Source of the DNA: UBA11579 sp039714215
GTDB lineage: Bacteria; Chloroflexota; Anaerolineae; Anaerolineales; UBA11579
DNA length: 10,590 nucleotides
NCBI GenBank assembly: GCA_039714215.1
Contig: JBDLJU010000101.1
Location: 1 to 10,590, forward strand
Reading direction: 5' to 3'
A program made the translations under genes and the position numbers. Below, one piece after another: positions 6,403-10,590 of the stretch. Below the pieces are notes generated by a model, which was not told where the DNA came from, made no database searches, and worked only from the letters and a program-made list of their open reading frames with translations. Numbering within the stretch: the first letter of the stretch is position 1; the number at the start of each line of letters is the position of its first letter.

Positions 6403-6421
6403 GATCGAGCCTCGTTCGATC
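6403..6421 (+). repeat. Hairpin 3 after pdhC
   Basis: GATCGAGC and GTTCGATC can pair over 8 bp (one G-U) with a three-base loop. The element ATCGARC...GTTCGA and the AGATAA-like sequence before it resemble the palindrome after herA at 2547-2564. It lies just before the terminator hairpin. Confidence 0.55.
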
Positions 6422-6423
6422 AG

Positions 6424-6464
6424 TAAAAGACCACTCATGAAATATTGTGAGTGGCTTTTTTTAT
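6424..6464 (+). terminator. Intrinsic terminator of the PDH operon
   Basis: CCACTCA (6431-6437) and TGAGTGG (6448-6454) form a stem that can be extended by a T-G pair, followed by C and a run of seven T. The AAAAGA before the stem partly mirrors the T run. This is a standard rho-independent terminator and the fourth hairpin in a row. Confidence 0.88.
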
Positions 6465-6473
6465 TAGAATTTC

Positions 6474-6481
6474 TGTATAAT
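6474..6481 (+). promoter_or_regulatory. Probable -10 box for the methyltransferase-like gene
   Basis: TATAAT at 6476-6481 directly follows the PDH terminator and is preceded by TG without the spacer base of a true extended -10. No convincing -35 lies 16-18 bases upstream. Transcription from here would start near 6488, about 40 bases before the ATG at 6528. Confidence 0.5.
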
Positions 6482-6527
6482 GGAAGTAAGCTTTACCTCA
6501 ATATCTCAACCAGAATGGAGGTGTAGG

Positions 6528-7100
6528 ATGTTTATTTTCATCTATCTTGGTTTCGCCCTCATCTACCTGGTTTGTGCATACTTCATCCTTGAGCGTGTCC
6601 GGAAAGATTACGCCGCGCACGGCTCCCTCCACAAACCCACATCAAATCTCGAAGTCGTGATGTTCTTCCTGCATGGCTGTTTAATTGGCCTCTCTTATGG
6701 GGCGATAGACTCCTGGCCGCCAGCCAGTCCCTTTTCAGCCATAGTAATCCTTGGCGTTGGATTAGCCTTAATTGGCCTGGGAAAATTACTGGCTGCACTG
6801 CGCGTATTTGGGCCATTTTGGCGGATGCTGGGTTTGAACGTGGAGGGGCTCAAACAGGCGGGGATTTACCGGCGGTCCCGAAACCCCCAACTGGTCGGTT
6901 ACTGGTTGATGGTCCTGGCGATCCCGATCGTGTGGCCTTCCTGGTATGCATTCGCCAGCGTCTTGCTCTACTGGCCAATGGCCCACCGCATGGTGCTGAT
7001 TGAAGAGCAGCACCTCACAGCACAGTTTGGTGAGGAATATTTGGAATACTGCCGGCAGACCCCGCGCTACATCGGTAGAGCCACCTTTAAAATCGGTTAG
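6528..7100 (+). CDS. Membrane isoprenylcysteine methyltransferase-like (ICMT/PEMT-type) protein
   Basis: A 190-residue integral membrane protein, probably an S-adenosylmethionine-dependent methyltransferase of the ICMT/phospholipid-methyltransferase type; the substrate is unknown. The ATG at 6528 has GGAGG (6517-6521) 6 bases upstream; an in-frame ATG at 6480 overlaps the -10 box and is rejected. Hydrophobic segments lie at about 2-20, 42-60, 70-92 and 123-150. The C-terminal signature is clear: GIYRRSRNPQLVGY (112-125), then E159-E160, then FGEEYLEYCRQTPRY (167-181), matching the family pattern G-x-Y-R-x-x-R-x-P ... E-E-x-L ... F-G-x-x-Y-x-x-Y ... P-R-(Y/W). These residues form the AdoMet and head-group site near the membrane surface. 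Bacterial members methylate diverse small molecules, lipids or thiols, and protein prenylcysteine methylation is not implied. It stands alone after the PDH terminator, so no pathway link can be argued. Confidence 0.8.
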   Translation: MFIFIYLGFALIYLVCAYFILERVRKDYAAHGSLHKPTSNLEVVMFFLHGCLIGLSYGAIDSWPPASPFSAIVILGVGLALIGLGKLLAALRVFGPFWRMLGLNVEGLKQAGIYRRSRNPQLVGYWLMVLAIPIVWPSWYAFASVLLYWPMAHRMVLIEEQHLTAQFGEEYLEYCRQTPRYIGRATFKIG

Positions 7101-7133
7101 AGTTTCCTGATGATCGCCCCGTTCGTTTACAGG

Positions 7134-7139
7134 TACAAT
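7134..7139 (+). promoter_or_regulatory. -10 box just before the start of the 181-residue gene
   Basis: TACAAT ends 6 bases before the ATG at 7146, so the predicted transcription start falls at or next to the A of the start codon. There is no Shine-Dalgarno sequence in this gap, consistent with a leaderless mRNA. No good -35 is visible. Confidence 0.45.
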
Positions 7140-7145
7140 TGAAAG

Positions 7146-7691
7146 ATGAGCAAACCTCAAGATGATCTCAGCTATATCCGAGCCAGCCTGGAAGAGCTTG
7201 AAACCTACCTGCTATCCAAGGATTTGTTTTGGCCGGTATCCACCCCTGCCGGAATGCGCACCTTTCCCAAGTTGACCCTCGGGAATTTACTGCTTGCCAT
7301 CAAGAAATTAAACGCCTATACAGGCCCAGCAGTTCAAAGAGAATATTCTCAGATTACAGGGGACGTTGAGGTAATCCATAATAAATGGACAACTGCCTGG
7401 GAAAACAAAGCAAGCCGCGAATTTGGCTCTCGGCTGCGCCAGTGGACGCACTATCTCAATGACCTGCAAAAAAACGAGGAAACTCATGCGCCGTACTATC
7501 CCTTTGAGATCCGCGTGCGGGTATTGATTGCCCTGTTAGATGAGTTCGCCGCAGCAGACGACCAGCAAGCCCTGACCCAACTGGACGTCGCGCTTCAAGC
7601 CAAACTAACTCGTTCGGTTTTCATCTGGGAGCCTGAGCTGCAGCCTGAATTTCCTCAAGATAAATTTTGGTTCTTATACGGTAAAATCTAA
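7146..7691 (+). CDS. Conserved-looking hypothetical protein, 181 residues
   Basis: I do not recognise this protein. It has no membrane segment, signal peptide, cysteine cluster or nucleotide-binding motif and is probably a soluble, mostly helical cytoplasmic protein. The N-terminal half contains LEELETYLLSKDLFWPV and TLGNLLLAIKKLNAY; the middle is rich in tryptophan and charged residues (HNKWTTAWENKASREFGSRL); it then has a helix FEIRVRVLIALLDEF and ends in a hydrophobic FWFLYGKI. Third-codon positions look like those of its neighbours, so it appears native. The ATG at 7146 has no ribosome binding site but a TACAAT lies 6 bases upstream. Its stop is 20 bases from the stop of the converging exonuclease gene with no terminator between, so the two transcripts probably overlap. 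Confidence 0.8.
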   Translation: MSKPQDDLSYIRASLEELETYLLSKDLFWPVSTPAGMRTFPKLTLGNLLLAIKKLNAYTGPAVQREYSQITGDVEVIHNKWTTAWENKASREFGSRLRQWTHYLNDLQKNEETHAPYYPFEIRVRVLIALLDEFAAADDQQALTQLDVALQAKLTRSVFIWEPELQPEFPQDKFWFLYGKI

Positions 7692-7711
7692 CCCGATTTC
7701 CCCCCTTCAGC

Positions 7712-8950
7712 TTATCTCTGATCACCCGTCTGCCGCGTCAATTTCTCCTGCAGTCGCTTACGCCGGTGGTTCAGCGCCCCTTCCCACTGTAGTTTTTCTG
7801 CAAACGGTGCATCTGGCTGTGTCAGGATTGCCAGGGCCGCTTCGGTCCAGCGCAGCGCTTCGTCAAATTTTTTCTCGGTATGCTCATAATACTTGGCCAG
7901 CTCTTCATGGGCAAATATCTCCCGGTCTGCCGCCGCCTGCCACCACAAACTGATTGCCAGGGGAAGTTCCCCGCGCCGTTTTTGAATAAAAGATAAGCGT
8001 TTCCTGGCTTGTTTGGCCATTTCTGGCGGCAGCTCCTGAGCCAACCCCTGCTCAATAATCATCGCCGCCTGATCCAGATTACCCAGATCTTCATTCAGCT
8101 TGCCGATCGCCAGCAAATCCAGGACATGCTCCACCCGGCCATCGAGCGGATCTGCCAGCAGGTGGGCGGTATGTTCAGTCAGCACCGCCAGGGTAAGGAT
8201 ATCCATGGCGTTATGGTAGAACACCCCTTTCAGCGGACGTGCATCACCGCTGCGCAGGTAATCAAAATAAAGCTGGGGGATCATCCAGCCGGGGGTGTCC
8301 TCGCCAGTACGGGTCTGGCCAAGCACATGCTCTTCGAGATAGCCAAGCGCTCGGCTGGGCAGCCGCTGCCGCCACAGTCTGCGGGCAAGGTGCAGCAGAT
8401 CCAGGTGTGCAGTCCCCTGCCAGGGAAAATTCGCGCCATTGGTGATATAGCGGGCCTGCAGCAAGGGCAGGTCGTATGATTTGCCGTTAAAACTGACCAG
8501 CGCCTCGCAAGGAGCTAAAAATGATTCGAGCGCTTCCAGTAATGCGGGTTCGTCTGCCGGGTCGCGCATAAAGAACTGGGCCAACCGGAATCCCTCCTTT
8601 TCAAAACGTCCCGCCCCAACCAGGAATGCATAGGTGCCGCTGCCGCCCGCCAACCCTGTGGTTTCGGTGTCAATGAAAGCAAACTGCTCTGAATCGAACC
8701 CGGAAATACGCTCGTCTTTTGCCCAGGCCGCCACCATCTGCATCGAGGATTTCAAGACGAGGTCAAACTCTCCATGGGTGGCATCCAACGGATAGAGCGT
8801 CTCAACCAGGTAAACTTCTCCCTGTGAGGTAGCGCGTAAATCTCCCTCCAACACAGATTCGATCGGAAATTTTGGACCAGCGCTCTTCAGCTTTGCGTCT
8901 GCTCCCAGCTGGACACCCATTTTTTTCAGCTTTTCAGATAACGATCCCAT
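7712..8950 (-). CDS. yprB: YprB-like RNase H-fold exonuclease with TPR-like C-terminus
   Basis: A 412-residue soluble protein, likely a 3'-5' nuclease of the DEDD superfamily. The ATG at 8950-8948 is chosen because a TATAAT lies just upstream; a 442-residue version from a TTG at 9040 would run through the promoter and repeats. The catalytic motifs are present in order: Exo I DTETTG with D94 and E96, Exo II SFNGKSYDLPLL with D160, and Exo III YHNAMDIL with D250 (H246, Y245 nearby). HLDLLHLARRLWRQRLPSRAL and YFDYLRSGDARPL are typical of the B. subtilis YprB family (RNase_H_2 fold). From about 255 to 412 it is a run of amphipathic helices with ALDLLAIGKLNEDLGN-type repeats, probably TPR-like and used for protein contacts. 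Its biological substrate is not known. It is divergent from the HD-domain gene and converges with the gene at 7146. All four acidic residues are present, so it should be active. Confidence 0.88.
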   Translation of the reverse strand: MGSLSEKLKKMGVQLGADAKLKSAGPKFPIESVLEGDLRATSQGEVYLVETLYPLDATHGEFDLVLKSSMQMVAAWAKDERISGFDSEQFAFIDTETTGLAGGSGTYAFLVGAGRFEKEGFRLAQFFMRDPADEPALLEALESFLAPCEALVSFNGKSYDLPLLQARYITNGANFPWQGTAHLDLLHLARRLWRQRLPSRALGYLEEHVLGQTRTGEDTPGWMIPQLYFDYLRSGDARPLKGVFYHNAMDILTLAVLTEHTAHLLADPLDGRVEHVLDLLAIGKLNEDLGNLDQAAMIIEQGLAQELPPEMAKQARKRLSFIQKRRGELPLAISLWWQAAADREIFAHEELAKYYEHTEKKFDEALRWTEAALAILTQPDAPFAEKLQWEGALNHRRKRLQEKLTRQTGDQR

Positions 8951-8959
8951 AGAAATTTG

Positions 8960-8987
8960 ATTATAACCGACCCTCAGGGATTGAAAA
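8960..8987 (-). promoter_or_regulatory. Promoter of the YprB-like gene
   Basis: On the minus strand a perfect TATAAT (8965-8960) is preceded, 16 bases upstream, by TTTTCA (8987-8982). The ATG follows the -10 box after 9 bases, so the leader would be about 2 bases and there is no Shine-Dalgarno sequence. This supports both the chosen start and leaderless translation. Confidence 0.55.
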
Positions 8988-9031
8988 GACCAATGATCAA
9001 CTTGAACCCTCTTAGGGAGCAACCCACCCGT

Positions 9032-9114
9032 TTGTACCAAGTCTGCCCAATCGTACCAATTTTGACATATAATTTTCTCACGAGCGGATGATACTTACCC
9101 GTATAATCGTACCA
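9032..9114 (+). repeat. Three TYGTACCA direct repeats
   Basis: TTGTACCA (9032-9039), TCGTACCA (9051-9058) and TCGTACCA (9107-9114) occur in one intergenic region, with steps of 19 and 56 bases. They flank TATAAT-like boxes, so they may be binding sites for a regulator of the divergent genes. The role is inferred. Confidence 0.5.
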
Positions 9115-9128
9115 GGGAGCATGCTCCC
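9102..9128 (+). promoter_or_regulatory. -10 box and 14-bp palindrome upstream of the HD-domain gene
   Basis: TATAAT at 9102-9107 is followed 7 bases later by GGGAGCATGCTCCC (9115-9128), a perfect palindrome that would cover the transcription start. This is a typical place for a repressor operator or a 5' mRNA hairpin. No clear -35 is seen at the usual distance; a TTGACA at 9062-9067 is too far away. With the start at 9237 the leader would be about 120 bases. Confidence 0.45.
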
Positions 9129-9236
9129 TAAGAATCTAACACAGCCATGTTGATTCCCAATCAATCTTCGTCAAATTTCACAACCCGGGAACACTTCAAA
9201 GCAGTCGACCTCATCCATGGCCTGGAGGTTTTACCA

Positions 9237-10088
9237 ATGTTGAACTTGCATCGAATTACCGTCAACCATTTTGTAGAGGAGCTTCAAGCTGCCTACTTCC
9301 GAAATTACAGCAACCTGGATGCCCAATTCGGGAACATCATCACCTGGACCGGCCGGCTGGCGCTGGAGAACATTGCAAACTCAGATGCACTTTACCACAA
9401 CGTGGAACATACCGTGATGGTCACCCTTGCCGGTCAAACGATCCTCGAAGGAAAACATTTAGGCGAGGGTGGCGTCACTCCCAGCGACTGGATGCATTAC
9501 ATTATTGCCTGTCTGTGCCACGATATTGGTTATGTCAAAGGCATCTGCAGCCTGGACAACGGGAACACCTTCGCAACCGGGATTGGGAAAGAAACCATCA
9601 CCCTTGAGGAAGGTGGTACTGACGTCGCCCTGACGCCTTACCATGTCGACCGCAGTAAAATGTTCATCATGGAGCGTTTTGGTAACAAATTACTCGAAGA
9701 TATGGATACGGTCATCGATGCCAAGAAAATCGCCTCCTATATCGAAATGACCCGCTTCCCGCCCCCAGACGAGCCAAAATACAAGGAAACCAATGGCTAC
9801 GCTGGTCTTGTGCGGGCTGCGGATTTCATCGGTCAGCTTGGCGACCCGAACTACTTAAGGAAAACCCCCGCCCTGTTCTATGAATTTGAAGAAATCGGTG
9901 GAAACAAAGCCCACGGGTATACCAAACCCGGCAACCTTAGAGACAGCTACGGAAAATTCTTCTGGAACGTCGTCAGCCCCTACATCCAACCGGCGATCAA
10001 ATACCTGCAGGTAACCCAAGACGGCAAGCAGTGGATCTCCAGCTTGTACGCACATGTCTTTACTGCCGAACATTTAAACGATCTGTAA
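9237..10088 (+). CDS. HD-domain metal-dependent phosphohydrolase
   Basis: A 283-residue soluble enzyme of the HD superfamily, probably hydrolysing a phosphoester or cyclic nucleotide; the substrate is unknown. I prefer the ATG at 9237 because GGAGG (9224-9228) lies 8 bases upstream; an ATG at 9147 would add 30 residues but has no ribosome binding site. Metal ligands are visible: YHNVEHT at 53-59 (H54, H58), the HD pair H95-D96 in CLCHDIGY, and a late aspartate D196 in RAADFIGQLGD. The HN-x-x-H pattern followed by HD resembles class I cyclic nucleotide phosphodiesterases more than the HD-GYP group, which I infer from the motif spacing alone. TPYHVDRSK, IEMTRFP and the C-terminal FFWNVVSPYIQPA are other conserved-looking blocks. 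It is 12 bases upstream of a phosphatase gene in the same direction, suggesting a shared phosphate-signalling task. Confidence 0.82.
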   Translation: MLNLHRITVNHFVEELQAAYFRNYSNLDAQFGNIITWTGRLALENIANSDALYHNVEHTVMVTLAGQTILEGKHLGEGGVTPSDWMHYIIACLCHDIGYVKGICSLDNGNTFATGIGKETITLEEGGTDVALTPYHVDRSKMFIMERFGNKLLEDMDTVIDAKKIASYIEMTRFPPPDEPKYKETNGYAGLVRAADFIGQLGDPNYLRKTPALFYEFEEIGGNKAHGYTKPGNLRDSYGKFFWNVVSPYIQPAIKYLQVTQDGKQWISSLYAHVFTAEHLNDL

Positions 10089-10100
10089 TCAACCAACAAA

Positions 10101-10586
10101 ATGAGCTTAACCTATATCCCCTTTGATTTACCGGGCAAGATCTACCGCAGCCCGATGCCGTTTGCGCGTTTTGACTATGACCACACTGTCTTCCAAGAAT
10201 ACCTTGAAGCTGGAATTGACAGTGTGGTGATGCTGATCGAGGAGGGTGAGGACCTGGAGCTTGCCGGGCAAGATCTCAAATCACTCTATGCTCAAAATGG
10301 GATCGATGTAATCCACTACTCGATTGTTGACTTTGGTACCCCGGAAGACAGCCAGAAACTGGAAGATCATCTCGAAATCGTGCTTGACCGAGTAAAACAG
10401 GGCGAACACATCGCCGTGCACTGCTTCGCAGGTCAGGGCCGAACCGGGATGTTCCTTGCCCTGCTAGCCCGGCGGATCCTCAAGATTGATGGAGATCAGG
10501 CGATAAGTTTTGTCCGCCAATATTTCCAGGCAGTTGAAACCGAAGCACAGCAACAGATTGTGATCGATTACCAGATTCCCGAATAA
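10101..10586 (+). CDS. Cysteine-dependent (CX5R) dual-specificity/tyrosine-type phosphatase
   Basis: A complete 161-residue phosphatase of the small dual-specificity/protein tyrosine phosphatase type, using a cysteinyl-phosphate intermediate. The P-loop HCFAGQGRTG has nucleophile C108 and phosphate-binding R114 in the HCX5R(T) order. D77 in YSIVDFGTPED is a good candidate for the general acid. The N-terminus (IYRSPMPF, then DYDHTVFQEYLEAGIDSVVMLIEEGE) follows the usual pattern in which a small strand and helix precede the acid loop. No signal peptide or membrane segment is present. The target could be a phosphoprotein, an inositol phosphate or another small phosphate ester. The ATG at 10101 has no ribosome binding site, so it is probably translated by coupling or reinitiation after the HD-domain gene, whose stop is 12 bases away. 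Confidence 0.85.
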   Translation: MSLTYIPFDLPGKIYRSPMPFARFDYDHTVFQEYLEAGIDSVVMLIEEGEDLELAGQDLKSLYAQNGIDVIHYSIVDFGTPEDSQKLEDHLEIVLDRVKQGEHIAVHCFAGQGRTGMFLALLARRILKIDGDQAISFVRQYFQAVETEAQQQIVIDYQIPE

Positions 10587-10590
10587 CCCC

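Larger units (their letters stand above)
9011..9132. repeat. 122-bp region bounded by an 11-bp inverted repeat
   Basis: CTTAGGGAGCA (9011-9021) and TGCTCCCTAAG (9122-9132) are exact inverted copies, and a third half-copy GGGAGCA (9115-9121) makes a 14-bp palindrome with the right end. The block lies between the YprB-like and HD-domain genes. I see no target-site duplication and no coding frame, so it could be a small non-autonomous element or a set of operator sites. Confidence 0.55.

Noticed and set aside
9062..9074. TTGACA with overlapping TATAAT as a promoter
   Set aside because: The two boxes are only about one base apart and TTGACA is too far from the other -10 box, so they do not form a promoter.
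9147..9236. Upstream ATG for the HD-domain gene
   Set aside because: There is no ribosome site before it, whereas GGAGG precedes the ATG at 9237; kept only as an alternative.

Overview
The window is a compact bacterial chromosome segment of moderate GC content. The best guess for the source is an anaerobic, Anaerolineae-like member of the Chloroflexota. That guess rests on the nurA/herA cluster, a pyruvate dehydrogenase operon without its E3 gene, and the overall style of the proteins; there is no rRNA or marker gene to confirm it. No tRNA, rRNA, CRISPR array, transposase or phage gene was found.

Region 1 (1-2525, + strand) is a tightly packed DNA-repair operon. It holds the 3' end of a NurA-type nuclease gene, a 208-residue protein that looks like a free-standing HAS-barrel-type protein, and a complete HerA-type hexameric ATPase. 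HerA and NurA form a DNA-end resection machine, so the middle protein is a candidate accessory subunit. A bidirectional terminator (2571-2601) separates this operon from a small minus-strand gene for a putative zinc-binding protein (2619-2822). A possible minus-strand micro-ORF (2834-2923) lies just upstream of that gene.

Region 2 (3141-6341, + strand) is a pyruvate dehydrogenase operon: E1 alpha, E1 beta and E2, with very short or overlapping junctions and good ribosome binding sites. An extended -10 promoter precedes it. It ends in a run of four hairpins, the last a classical terminator. The E3 subunit is not encoded here.

Region 3 (6528-7691, + strand) carries a membrane-bound isoprenylcysteine-methyltransferase-like protein and an unrecognised 181-residue protein. 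The latter converges, with a 20-base gap, on a minus-strand YprB-like RNase H-fold exonuclease with a helical, TPR-like tail (7712-8950).

Region 4 (8951-10586) begins with a divergent intergenic region rich in repeats: an 11-bp inverted repeat bounding 122 bp, a 14-bp palindrome and three TYGTACCA copies. It continues with a + strand pair encoding an HD-domain phosphohydrolase and a small cysteine-dependent (CX5R) phosphatase.

Two features cut across regions. Several genes have a TATAAT-like box only 6 to 10 bases before the start codon and no Shine-Dalgarno sequence, suggesting leaderless mRNAs, while operon-internal genes have strong GGAGG sites. Related short palindromes recur in the gaps between genes.
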